From: Coprinellus micaceus | Taxonomy: Eukaryota; Basidiomycota; Agaricomycetes; Agaricales; Psathyrellaceae | Direction: 5' to 3' | Assembly (NCBI GenBank): GCA_951394405.1 | Contig: OX596339.1 | Coordinates: forward strand, 1,736,001-1,800,000 | Length of the DNA stretch: 64,000 bases | Shown: piece after piece, positions 10,158 to 21,281 of the stretch | Layout: every line of letters begins with the position of its first letter | How positions within the stretch are numbered: the first letter of the stretch is position 1 | The notes under the pieces: model-generated | Databases searched by the model: none | What the model saw: only the letters and a program-made list of their open reading frames with translations | What the model was told of the DNA's origin: nothing | Made by a program: the position numbers and the translations under genes

Positions 10158-11600
10158 TTAACGAGAAGTATAGGTGGTACCAATGTCGCCGAACTTGATA
10201 TTAGAGAAGATGACCTGGGCGTTCGGAGAGTTGGCCTCGACATCCTTGGGGTCTCCGGAGCTCGTGGAGCAAGTACCACGAGCGATACCTGGCTTGCTAG
10301 GGCTCCCGTTGGTGGGGTAGTTGCTGTCGAGCCACAACATGTTGGCGGTGTGATCATCCCAGATGGACAGGACGAGAACATGGCCCTTAGACAAGCCTTT
10401 GCCCATTTGGACCAGGCCGCCGTTCCTCTGGAAGCTGGTGGCATCTTCAAATACCTTCTTCTGGTCGTCGCAGAACTTGTCGGTGATCGAGTCATAGGGG
10501 GACAGAAGGTTGGGGAAGTTGGTCTTAGAGTTCTGGACGACCTTCCCGTCCTGAACGTAGACGCGACGGATCTCGGTGAGAGTGCCGCTCGTGGAATTGT
10601 TGTTGGTGATGAACTGGGTGACGACGGTCATCTTCTTCTTGGTATCGATGGTCATGCCAGGGCCGTAGAAGCTTTTCTCTCCCATACGGAACGAGTTGAA
10701 GTCGCACCCGTCGGGGTCGCAGAGACCCCCATAACGATCCGGAACGTTGCATTGCTGACCGGTGCAGCGCTGCTGGCCACCGTCGTTGGTGGTCTTGCAA
10801 GGGTGAGGCGTGTACGCAGTAGCGATCGAATTGGCCTCCCAGATATCCATCTCGCTGCAGCAGGTGCCGTAGTTGCCGGTACCAGCGTTGGTATCGTTCG
10901 GCGACGGCTGCCATCCTGCAACGTTGGCCTGGAGAACAGCAAGGGTCAGATGGAGGCCCAATAGAGTGAGAGCGGGCATGCTAACCTCTCCGTCGATGTA
11001 CTTGATGTCGCGAGGGCACTGGGAGTCACAATAGCCAGTACCATACTTGGCACCAGCCTTGTTACCAGAGGACTTGCCCATTCCTCCATCGGCATCCATC
11101 TGGACGAAGTAAAGGGCGCCATTGAGGCCACACGGAAGCTGAGACACGTCGACGTCGAAGGTGAACTCCTTGTTCAAGAGGTTGAACATCTGGTACTTGG
11201 ACTCGCTGGCCATGAGATAGACACGAGAGCCGATGTTGGTATTCTCGCCCTTCGTGACGAACTTCAAAGTAAGGGCGTTTCCACTAGCCGATATTCCGTA
11301 GGTCGACTGGTAGTTGGCACCCTCGACGGCGCACTTGGTGGCACACGCCTTCCCGTCGGTGCAAATTGTGGTGTTCCATGTGTTGCCAGTGTAGCAGTTA
11401 GTGTAGTTGCCGGTGATGTGGGTCCAGCGCCAGTTGGCATCGAGTGCCACTTCTCCAGCGCTGTTGGTCGTGCAGCCGCTGCGAGTGCAACTTTGCCAGG
11501 AGAGCTTGGGGTGTGTCTCTGTCTGGTACGAGCCGACCTGCTGGCCGGACACAACACACAGAAGAGAGAGGGAAGCGAGGATGAGAGTGGCGCTCAGCAT
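10158..11600 (-). CDS. GH7 cellobiohydrolase without CBM1 (copy 4)
   Basis: Fourth and most diverged tandem cellobiohydrolase. Exons 10986-11600 and 10158-10928 with intron 10929-10985 (57 bp); the intron is in frame and free of stops, so a read-through frame of 480 codons exists, but splicing restores [15 protein letters not shown], aligned with the other copies. The spliced product is 461 residues. Signal peptide [19 protein letters not shown], mature [10 protein letters not shown]. Catalytic motif [12 protein letters not shown] is intact (Glu231, Asp233, Glu236). The protein stops at [10 protein letters not shown], where the others continue into the linker, so it is a single-domain enzyme. 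It probably acts on more accessible cellulose or under high-solids conditions, where CBM-less CBHs work well (inference). Confidence 0.95.
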   Translation of the reverse strand: MLSATLILASLSLLCVVSGQQVGSYQTETHPKLSWQSCTRSGCTTNSAGEVALDANWRWTHITGNYTNCYTGNTWNTTICTDGKACATKCAVEGANYQSTYGISASGNALTLKFVTKGENTNIGSRVYLMASESKYQMFNLLNKEFTFDVDVSQLPCGLNGALYFVQMDADGGMGKSSGNKAGAKYGTGYCDSQCPRDIKYIDGEVSMPALTLLGLHLTLAVLQANVAGWQPSPNDTNAGTGNYGTCCSEMDIWEANSIATAYTPHPCKTTNDGGQQRCTGQQCNVPDRYGGLCDPDGCDFNSFRMGEKSFYGPGMTIDTKKKMTVVTQFITNNNSTSGTLTEIRRVYVQDGKVVQNSKTNFPNLLSPYDSITDKFCDDQKKVFEDATSFQRNGGLVQMGKGLSKGHVLVLSIWDDHTANMLWLDSNYPTNGSPSKPGIARGTCSTSSGDPKDVEANSPNAQVIFSNIKFGDIGTTYTSR

Positions 11601-11648
11601 GGATTCTCAATACAGGGATTCCTGGAAGTCCTGCTCGCCGTTCGCGAT

Positions 11649-11682
11649 TTTATACCACTCGAAAACGACGGAAAATATCCGG
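11649..11682 (-). promoter_or_regulatory. GH7 copy 4 core promoter: TATA box plus CGG-N7-CCG element
   Basis: TATAAA at 11649-11654 (minus strand), 49 bp before the ATG; 14 bp further upstream CGGAAAATATCCGG at 11669-11682. Same layout as in the other three genes although the coding region is much more diverged. Confidence 0.65.
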
Positions 11683-13998
11683 TTTGTAGTGGTAGAACAT
11701 GACCACTCCGTCCATGAGTATTCTCATGTCCATGGCGTCCGCTCTTCTCCTCCTCGTCCGTTTAGGATAGAGTTTGAATAGAGTGTCGTATGGAGGGAAG
11801 ATGGAAAGCGATCTCTGCCGAGGGATCGCAGTGGAAGAAGCCGGCGGAGAATGAACTTTGATCACGTCGCTTCTTATGTCCGTCTCGTGGTCCTCGACGA
11901 TGCATCTTTGGGAGAATATGGACTCATCCTGTACCACAATTGGGCCAGAAGACACCGAATGCAAAACGAATTCGTTTGCTCTGCACCCTTTCAGCGCTGT
12001 ATGAGCCATACACCTCCATCGGCTCCGAATGTTCGAATCAATACTGGATGGCGGTGCCACACACCTTTCGCGAGCTACGGTCTGCTACGGTAGCGTCGGA
12101 TCCAACCCAAGATAAGATCAAAAGTCAAAGGGATTAAGGTCAGCGTAGTCGCTGCAGCTTCCACTCATCCTCCGAGCACCAAGTCACCAAGTCTTCAAGA
12201 AAAGTGAGTCAAAACAGTCCATTAATTCGGAGGGGGTCTCTGAATATATGAAACTAATACACCTTCCCATCAACACATTGTTTTACATATCTTTCATTCC
12301 CCGCCCAACGCTTCCATCGCTTGGCGGCTTCCCCCCCTCCCCGCGCCCCGCACCGTTCCCACCTGTTTGGTTCCCTTACCCCAGATAACAGCATCCGTTG
12401 CACAGAGAAGGTCCAACGCGAAGATCACTTTCGTTCAACTCCCTGGAGACACCAACAAGAAGGCAGGCTCTATAGTACCGAGGTATAAGCGCGGAATAAC
12501 TTGGCTGGTCGGGTGATACTCTAGCCAGGCAGAAATTCTGCGATTATTATTCCGCGGTAGAATGAACGCTCGTTTCTTCGCTGTGCATGGATAGCATTTC
12601 TCCCAGGCGCAGTTGTCTGGGATCACATGAAGATGGGGCTTGTGAGTGCCCAGGAATTCTCTAGAGTCAATACCAGGGCAAATGCGCTTTAGGGATGCGC
12701 ACTTGCCTAAGCACCGCGAAGAACCGAAACGCGGAGGTTTGCATCTCATGAGCACTCGTATGAGCGAGAGTCGCGCCCGAAATTGATATTCACCGTCCGA
12801 AGCACGTACCCGCATAGACCAATCAGCCCTTCCGTTCCCCCAGCACATTGGGAGAACACCTTGGGACCCATGAGATACGCGTGGTCGCAATATAGGCATG
12901 ACTCTTAGGCACTCAGACGAAGCTACAAATCATCATAGAAATCCATAGTCTAATACAGCGGTTGAAAGTCGACGGGTTTACGAGGCCACAGGTCCGCTTT
13001 CCAAAATTGTCGCGTCCTGCTCCTTATCGGGTCATAGGGGCTACTATCGGTGAACAGAGGTCGCCCGCCTCTTTCTCGCTTGGGGGCGCCCCCTGCACAG
13101 GCAATAATAAATTCCCTGCCCCTGTTACCAAAATTTGGCACCGTATACTGCCTCTGGAGGTCTCTGCACCCGTCCATATCTCCAGTTACTACACGCCCCT
13201 CGAGCGTGAAAGCAAGCGGGTTCACCGAAGCCAGAGACGCTCCAACCGCTTTACTGGACATGAAGTTTCTTGGAGTTCAGGAGATTCACCTGGTGACTCT
13301 ACACGGCCGATGTAGCGTCCCATTCACCCGGGGAACTCTCGCTATTTCCCCAACGGCTATAAGCGACAGTCATCGTACTACACACCGCATCGACTAACTA
13401 CTAAGTTGCAAGCGGAAGTGATCATGCAAGGCTACGGTTTATCCCGACAAGGACCCGCCCCGAAGTCATACAAAAGCTCTCCGCAACGGATGTTTCGAAG
13501 GCTCGATGTCTTCTCTTCTGGCATCGCCCGGCCCCTTGACACTTTCGTGCCAACTTCTTCGCACAACAGGCTCCTTAGCGAAGCAACCGCGAAGCGCATT
13601 GAAACGTTCTCTCACCTCAGGGAAAGCAGCCGTGACACGGGTTCACCCCGCATCCCGAAGTATATCCCCGCAGAAGCGCATCTCCAACACATAACACTGC
13701 GTTGTCTCCCCTGTGCTTCAATCGAAAATGGATACCGAGTGAAAGCTACGACGACGACGCTACGAATTACACCGAGGAATTGGCTACGCGGCACAGGACA
13801 CGTCTAAAGAGGCTCTGGCCTCCCAGAATCCCGAGAAAGCTACTAAGGAAGAGCCTTAATACTAGATTACTAGATTACTACGTTACTATTCTATGTTTAC
13901 ACGTCTGGATGAGAGTTGTCTGCGCAGTCAATGAGACGAGGATATCCCGGAGAGTACAATTACATGCATAAGGTTTGAACTGTGTGAAGCACCAATGT
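11683..13998. other. Long intergenic region between GH7 cluster and Ppn2-like gene
   Basis: About 2.3 kb. Several open frames of 60-150 codons occur on both strands, but none shows a known motif or sensible exon joins. No repeats or RNA genes recognised. It contains the distal upstream region of GH7 copy 4. Confidence 0.5.
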
Positions 13999-15739
13999 CT
14001 AGCGGCACTTGACTGAAACGATTTTCGCCTTGTAGTGGTCACCAAAAGGGACGATATCACCGTCCTTCTTTTTGTGTTTCCTCCGCCATCGGTTTGCGTT
14101 AGTGCGGCGGCCGATGTATTCCGCGTCATCCTCTCTATCATCGCTCGCCTTGAAGAAGTCGTCGTCGTGCTCGCCTCCCTCTTTCCCCTCTTCATCATAA
14201 GTCGCATCGCCTTCATAGACCTCCCACTGCTCTGCATTCCTTGACCTGGGTCCTCCAAGCACAAGAGCTGTTAGCTTGCGGCCATAGACGCATCCAGAAT
14301 CCAGACCAACGGACCACCTCTTGGGAGAGAGCCCACGAGACGCCGAGTGTCCGTATACTACAGTCGCTGGATAGCAAGGCAAGGCAAATTTATGGTGCTT
14401 TTTCTTGTTCGCTTCCTCATCGCCTTCGTCCACATGAGAAGGCAACGCTCTCTCATCGGCGAACCCAACGCAACGGCCCATCTGTTGGTTCCACAGCATC
14501 GCCCAGTACTTCCCGGTATACTTCCTGTCAACATATCAGCGTTCGCATATCCAACTTGTTTAGAGAAGGGACATAGACTTACCTGAACACCTTGCCGTTC
14601 TTCACCCCTCGAATATTCATCAAGGTCCACGGGACCTTATTCTGCGGCACATCTGTAAGGATCGCCATCTCCTGAGCCCTTCTCAAGTGGCCGGTGCACA
14701 TCAGCCCATCCCCATCGCCGCACGGGGTATCTTCCTCTGCCAGCCTAAAGATATCTGGAATCCTCGCAAGCGGCTGCCTCTTCGCGTCGTAGTACGGATA
14801 CCGCGGATCAGAGGGCAGGATCCCCGCGTGTACGACAAAGGTGTGGGCGTGAGGGACGTATAGCGCCAGGGGGAGCTGTAGGAGATACTCATACTGCTCC
14901 TCGTTCATATCCCGCGCTATACGGTACTGCCCACTCAGAAATTTCCACCCAGCTGGAATGAGTTTCCACCACCGTCTATCCTTGCTCAGCGCCTTCTCCA
15001 TCTGAGCTTCTAGGTACTCATCTAGATCCTCGTCGAGTTCCATGTCGTTCTGGAGAGGCTCTGATCCGCCCCGGTGGTTCGCCTTCCAGTGGTGCTCGAT
15101 TCGCTTGAGCCAGTTGCATCCTTCGCTGCTCGAGCAGATCCATTTTATCCACCCCCGCCACTCGAGGATTTGCTGGTCGTGGTTGCCTCGGACCCCGGTA
15201 ATGTTGTGTGTCGTCATGTATTCGAGGGTGGCCATTGAGTAGCGGTGCTGGCCTTTGGCGAGGAAGTCGCCCGAATGGATGAGTACATCATTGGTAGGGT
15301 CGTAGTCTAGCTTGTCGAGTAATTGGCTGGGGGCGTATGTTAGGGGCGGCGTACCTTCTTGAGCTAATGAACTCACTTGAAGGGCTTGTACATGCCATGA
15401 ATGTCGCCCACAAAAACCACTCTTCGGTTTGGCAAGTCCAATGGAAACTCATCCACATCTAACGTCCGGAGCGCCCTGTACTGTCCAAAATCTGGTAGCT
15501 CTATATGGTCGGGCACTGTCAGCCCATTTTTGCACAACAAAGACGAAACAAAGCGTACTCTTCGCGTTAAACTCTGGTTGTCTCAACCCTCCAAACCCCA
15601 CGAGCCTTTCACCAGTCCCGTCGGCTTTCCAGCGTCCCCAGTTCCATCTGTCATAACCGCCTGGAGTCCCACAGCTCAGCAGAAATGCCAGAACCGCTGC
15701 CAACGAGACGAATCCCGCAAGCTCTCGTGCCGTGATCAT
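13999..15739 (-). CDS. Calcineurin-like metallophosphatase, Ppn2-type (vacuolar endopolyphosphatase family)
   Basis: Metal-dependent phosphoesterase of the family of yeast Ppn2 (YNL217W), which cleaves inorganic polyphosphate in the vacuole. The ATG at 15739 begins MITARELAGFVSLAAVLAFLL, a signal-anchor type hydrophobic segment. All metallophosphatase motifs are present in order: VVFVGDIHG, HSGDFLAKG, RGNHDQ, FVVHAG and VYGHSASRG. At least three short introns are needed (near 15500-15555, 15320-15375 and 14530-14580). The C-terminus after about 14300 is acidic, then strongly basic (RRKHKKKDGD). Substrate is inferred from family membership; a general phosphatase role is possible. Confidence 0.82.
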
Positions 15740-16045
15740 GGAGGTAGCGTCGTGAAAGCGGTGTGGTGGAACCCGCCACCCGCACGTTCGTCGTGTGATC
15801 TGTAAAACCGCAATCTCCTATTGGGATGAGGCCTACGGTTTGGATCCCAGCTGCTCCGAGACGGAGGAGAGAGAAGAGAGAGTGAATATTGCTCGAGGTT
15901 GAGGATCAGGTCGGATATGACATGGGTGTCTAAGTTTCAGTTGGCCGTGGAGGTCGCTTGACAAATGCGCCTTCGATGACGTCGCGAAGCGCTCACAGGA
16001 GTAGAAAGGCATAACATTTACAGCTAGATATACACTAGAGAAGAA
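15740..16045. other. Intergenic
   Basis: Upstream region of the Ppn2-like gene and 3' flank of the DUF1295 gene. Nothing else seen. Confidence 0.5.
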
Positions 16046-17326
16046 TTACTCAGTTTTGTCTGCAGAGCTCACTCGCCCCCAAACAAGTCTTTCAGTCTCG
16101 CCCCTGGCCTGCTCACTATCAAACAACTTGTTCACAAGGACCTTGTACAACGTTCCGCTGATGGGTGCAAACATGCCGACACGCTTCTGATATGCGCGAT
16201 ACGCCTTGGGATACTTCTTGACGGAAATCCCTTCCGTGAAGAGGGTCGAAGAGTAGAAGAGCGCCGAGAGCGCGATGGCCGGGAGAAGGTGGATGAAAGT
16301 GGGTTTGAGGGCGACGTAGAGGTTGTCAAATAGGGGCTTCCAGAGGTTGGGGGTGAGGATTGCTTTGACCAGGGTGTGCTTGGGGGGCAACTCGCTCTCG
16401 GAGGGCAGGTGGGGTGCTCCAGGAGAGAGGAGGGGGAGCAGTGAGATCACCCACTACAAGGAGATGTCAGTGTGTTGCTTAGAAGGACGGTGCGATTGGA
16501 GCTCACCCAGAATGACTGTTCGCAGAGAAAGTTGGGATGGCGGGAGTACCTCCACAATCCCCGGGTAACGAACCCACGCTCCGCGTCTTCGGGCTTCCAG
16601 TGCAGACGCGATCCCGGCCAGTGCTCACCGGCATCGTACTCCTTCGCATCGACCTTTCCGTTCTTCTTTGCCAGGTGCGCATGCTTATAGGCGTGGAATG
16701 CGAACTGCTGGTTGTCTGAGGTGAATTCGATCGCAAGAATAGTGAGCGCCAACGCGGCCAGGGCGTAATCAGAGGGCGCGAGCTCCCTGTCGGCTTGGAA
16801 CGCGGCAGTACGAACTGGTAGGCCAAGGAGTAGGAGCAAGACATTTTGTATGCCCGCTATGAAGAAGAGGTTGGTTACTTGGAATAACAAGGGAGATACG
16901 GTGCTTCGGAGCACTGCCCAGCGGTAGTCCTCGTCGCTCCTGAAACAAATTAGGTCAGAATCGTACGTTATTAAAGCCAATGATTACTCACAAACTGAAC
17001 AACCCTCGGCGCCAGGTGTTGTACGACAACCTGCACATCCAAATGAAGACCAAGCCAAACATGAGCAGAGCTCGAGGGCTGTAGTGGGTCGCGACATTCC
17101 ATCCCAGCTCCTTCGGCGTGTATGGCTGAAGGAAGAACGACTGCTTTTGCTTGAACCACGGGAGAAAGGCATAGTACCCGGTGTAGATGGTGGGCAGAAA
17201 CGTCCAGAGTCGGTCAACCTGTGAAACGTTCCCTGTTACGAGGGACGCGATCCATGTCGCGGCGATAGAGAAGCCGCAGAATTGGGCTGGCCATGCCAGA
17301 GAGGCAGGGACGTCGATGAAGGTCAT
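16046..17326 (-). CDS. DUF1295 / steroid 5-alpha-reductase C-terminal-like membrane protein
   Basis: Multi-pass membrane protein. The ATG at 17326 gives MTFIDVPASLAWPAQFCGFS. Three exons, roughly 16990-17326, 16510-16940 and 16046-16450, joined by short introns. The sequence has several hydrophobic segments (for example GIQNVLLLLLGLP and HLLPAIALSALFYSSTLF) and the diagnostic DUF1295 stretch FTSDNQQFAFHAYK followed by RGLWRYSRHPNFLCEQSFW, related to the NADPH-binding C-terminal part of 5-alpha-reductases and isoprenylcysteine methyltransferases. The true substrate in fungi is not known. The C-terminal part contains a KxYPKAYRAYQKRV segment as in family members. Confidence 0.83.
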
Positions 17327-18551
17327 GGTCAGAGTTGAATGTCGGTTCCACAGCACTTCGATGCCAAGGTCAATGCGGGGACTCGGAAGTGATTGAAATG
17401 GCCATCACGACGACGACGTCATCGCCCTCGGAGCCCCTATCTCGTTGTTGGTATTGAAATAACATACGATCCGGTAGGAAATTGGCATGCTTCAAGCTCA
17501 AGTCTCCTGCAGCAGATCCAGGGGAAACGCGATGTTTAGACTTATCTATGGTCCCAGCCTATGCTTGGTCTTCCCATTCAAACACCCTCCTTGTTCCCTC
17601 CTCACCAGCGGGGGAAAGTGGCCAAACACCTAAGTGCTTTTAGGTCGCATATATGATGGTCGGAAGATTCAGGCCGTTCGGGTATCGCTCTATTTGAGGG
17701 CGAGCACCCTTCCATGCCTCGGGTTGACCTTGTGCATCGAATGTTGCACTAAAATAGCCTTTTGTCTGCCTGTGTCGCCCCAAGGGTTGAACTCGCAGCT
17801 CCTGTTGGAAGTACTACACGTCCTGCGGAGCTCGTTACGAACAGCTCGGCCCCGACCATTGAAACCAGACCCAATAACTCGCCAACTCCGGGAGAGGAAG
17901 GTAACGTACTCTCGCGGGAAAACACAGAAGAATCCATGGAGGACGCACAGGGCGATGAGGACGCGCCCAAAGCAAATAAACCGAAAGAACGTGGGTCGAT
18001 GCCACTCGAAAATAAAACATCCAACAACTTGAAACTATCCCACGTCGACGTCATGGTCAGCCATTGAGTAAATGCCCGCCTTGATATATACGTACTACGC
18101 CCTGTGGATATGTACAAACTGCTGCGGGGGGATGGCTTGTCGATGACTCAAGTTGAAGGGGTAACCGAGCCCGGGAGATGCCGAATAGGCGCCCAGACCA
18201 CATCAACACGCTTCACAGGTTTCGTTCGCTCTGCCACCACCCACTTGAAGGACGCATCTACACCTGGACCCGGAACTCTTCCAGACTGCATTGAGAACCG
18301 AAAACGCGTCACGGCACTTATGGCGAGCTGCGCGCAAGTGACAAATATCTGGGCTTTCAGTGCGAAGTTCGCCAAAATGGGAGATGCACGCCATGTATTC
18401 CCGACATGACGCGACGCGGCTTCTCCAGCGCTTTGCAAGCAAGTATGGCGATACGACACAGATACCCTCTAAATATAAAGGATGGGCGATTGATGAATGC
18501 ACACCCTTCCGTCTCACTGCTCCTTTCCCAGCCCCGGCCGCCTCTTCGACA
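17327..18551. other. Intergenic between DUF1295 gene and permease
   Basis: About 1.2 kb with divergent promoters. An open stretch near 17760-18070 reads in several frames on both strands (minus-strand reading begins MTSTWDSFKLLDVLF), but I cannot assign a product or find clear splice logic. No other feature seen. Confidence 0.4.
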
Positions 18552-20934
18552 ATGGCGGCAACGAGAAGCAGCAATCCCGCTGGTGGCTCATCCCCGTCCT
18601 CGAGTTCGGAGACTACGCCCCTCTTGAAGGCCACCGCCATTGTATCTACTGAAGAAGTTGATGAGGAGGAACAGGACGAGGATGGGCTTGCCCCGGTCGA
18701 GAGCGTGAACCCGCTGGGGAAGGAGGTGAACCTATTGACGGCGTTCATGCTGAACATCGGGCAGATAACGGGGTGCGTACGAGCTGCTCACACTTCCTCT
18801 TCTCCTAACACGAGTCGTTGTAAACAGGTCAGGGATATACGCCGTGCCTGGCGTAATCCTCAATTCCGTTGGCTCGATAGGGATGCTGCTGTCGTATTGG
18901 ATTGTCACACCTCTATTTGCTTTCGGTGCGGGATGAGTTCATTGCTCTCACCCGATGGGTTACTGAGCATTCATCATACTCCTTCAGCTGGCTTGATGCT
19001 GTACAGCGAACTGGCGTCCATGTTTCCGCATCGGTCTGGTGCCGAGGTCGTTTATCTCGAGCAGGCGTATCCTCGTCCCCGATTCTTAGTATCAACCTCC
19101 TTCGCCGTCATCGCCATTCTTACATCGTGAGTTAGATGTGCGCTAATACCCTGTGAGCCGAGAAGGCTGACGAATAAACAGTTTCAGTGCCTCTAACGCC
19201 ATCGTCTTCGCCCAATACTTCCTGACCTCCGTCAACATCCCTATCACTGATTTCTCGCAAACGGTCACCGCGCTGGCTGTGGTTACCATAACTGTTGGAA
19301 GTAGGTTCTCCCTTGTACCAAAATAGCTCTAGAACCTAACCGTTGGGGCAGGCGTTGGAGTCTCGACGAAAGGATCCCTTCGAGCTGTGAACATTCTCAC
19401 ATTCTTCAAGGTTATCTCGCTCTGCTTGTAGGTGCAACCCCACTTTTGCGAAAAGGAACCACTACCTGACATTGCTCCAGCATTGCTGTATCTGGGTTTG
19501 CTGTCCTAGCCGGCCTGACGCGTATAACTGAGCCTTGGGCCGCCTTCGAGGATCCATGGAAAGGAACAAGCACTAATCCCAATGCGCTTGCCACCGCTTT
19601 CGTCAGTCTCCCGTGACCCATCACTCTCCCGACTGGCGTCTGACACATTGTCTTACTTCTTAGGTTAAATCCCACCACACCTTCGTTGGCTGGCACAACG
19701 CTTTTAATGTCCTTGGCGAAGTCAGAGGTCGCGACCCAGTGAGAACTGTTCGCAAAGCTAGCGGCCTCTCCCTTGGAGTCACGACAATCCTGTTCTTCTT
19801 CATCAATGTGGCGTACGTAGCTGCTGTACCTGCAGAGGAGATCAGGAACTCGGGGCAACTCGTCGCGGTGTTGTTCTTCCGGAGGGTGTTTGGGGAGAGC
19901 TTTGGCACGAAGGTGTTTCCATTGTTGGTTGCACTGAGTTGTTTTGGAAATATTGTAAGCGTACAAGGCACACGTAACTCTGCTACCGAGAGCTTACCTG
20001 GTTATTGTCGTCTAGATCGCCGTGGTGAGTCGAACGGGAACCCTCACTACACTGAGGATGGGTCGTTGACTATTCGCCCATCGAACTAGACCGTCGGACA
20101 GGCCCGTATCATCAGGGAAGTCGCTCGGCAAGGCCTACTCCCATACCCCGGTTTCTTTGCATCCACCAAGCCGTTCGGCACTCCCCTGGGCCCCGTAGTG
20201 TTGAAATACTTTTTGACCGTTATCGTAATCTTAGCAGTTCCCGCTCGGGATGCCTTCAACTTCGTGCTGGACCTCGCGTCGTATCCCCATCTGGTCAGTC
20301 GGCAAGCCACCTCCCCTGCGCGCTTCCACGTCCAGCGGAACTGACCATTCCCCCCACTCCGAGATAGATATTCCAAATCGCGATGATTGTTGGCGTGTGG
20401 ATTCTCAGGAAGCGAAGAGCCGATAGCGGCCACCCTCCATCTCCTCTCCAGACGCACAACATCTACATCGTTGCGTACCTGCTCTCATGCATTGCTCTAC
20501 TCGTTCTACCATGGTGCGTCAGGGCTCCTTTGCTTCGCGACCTCGGTCGGCCTGACCGATATTTCTATTATCAGGGTACCACCGGAACCAGGCCACGGCG
20601 ACGTGTCCTTTTGGTACGCAACGTGAGTGTCTCCACCCCTGCCAATTTGGCTTCATATCTCACCAAAACACCCCGTATTGTAGGTATTGTGTCGCTGGCC
20701 TCGGTCTCATCGCAGTGCGTCCTCTTTCTAACCCCTTCTACGCCCCTTCCGGAGGTGAGTGCGCACGGGCCCTCATTGACACCCTTGCTTTAGGCCTGCG
20801 GGTTATACTACGTCGTGTGGATAATCTTGCTTCCCAAGTGGGGAGGGTACGAAATTGTCGAGGAGGTGCAAGAGCAGGAGGGTGGTGCGCGAAACACTAA
20901 GCTTGTTCGACGACACAAGGTGCGCGCATCGTAG
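18552..20934 (+). CDS. APC-superfamily amino-acid permease (LAT / Mup1-like)
   Basis: Plasma-membrane amino-acid importer of the APC superfamily, closest in pattern to fungal high-affinity methionine permeases (LAT family). The ATG at 18552 starts MAATRSSNPAGGSS, an acidic cytoplasmic N-tail (VDEEEQDEDGL). The first membrane segment is followed, across an intron after 18772, by TGSGIYAVPGVILNSVGS, the GSGI-type unwound helix that holds the substrate. Further segments include LMLYSELASMFPHRSGAEVVY, VVTITVGS and ILTFFKVISLC. The coding region is cut by about ten short introns. The end reads GLYYVVWIILLPKWGGYEIV, then a basic tail KLVRRHKVRAS before TAG at 20932-20934. Substrate specificity is inferred only. 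Confidence 0.85.
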
Positions 20935-21281
20935 AGAACTATACCGTTACTTAGATGTAGAGTAGAGCAATCGCCCTTGAGTGAGATTCAGTGGGGGTGA
21001 TCTATGAATTGCCGGGGGACAACAGCTTACTACGGCGAGAGAGGTTTCGTACTACCTGGTATAAATGCGTAATAGCAACGGTACTGTACAATAACGATAT
21101 AAATGCACCGTCGAGAGACTGGGCACGAAAACAAGGGAATAGAGTCAAAGCAGCGATCCCCGTGAGCACATGAAGTATTAAATATCGATAGCAAATGACA
21201 ATCTAGGGCGTGTTTGAGCAAACCCAGTGGTTTGAACGAGCGTGGCGTGAGGGAGAGGAGAGAACGAGAGGGTTGAGTTTC
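20935..21281. other. Short convergent intergenic region
   Basis: Shared 3' flank of the permease (plus) and the M48 protease (minus). Nothing else recognised. Confidence 0.5.

Noticed and set aside
10929..10985. Read-through of the in-frame intron of GH7 copy 4, giving a 480-residue enzyme
   Set aside because: It would insert 19 residues at the site where all other copies have an intron; GT...CAG borders are present and removal restores the alignment.
17760..18070. Small gene between DUF1295 and permease
   Set aside because: Open in several frames on both strands, no domain, no consistent splice sites.
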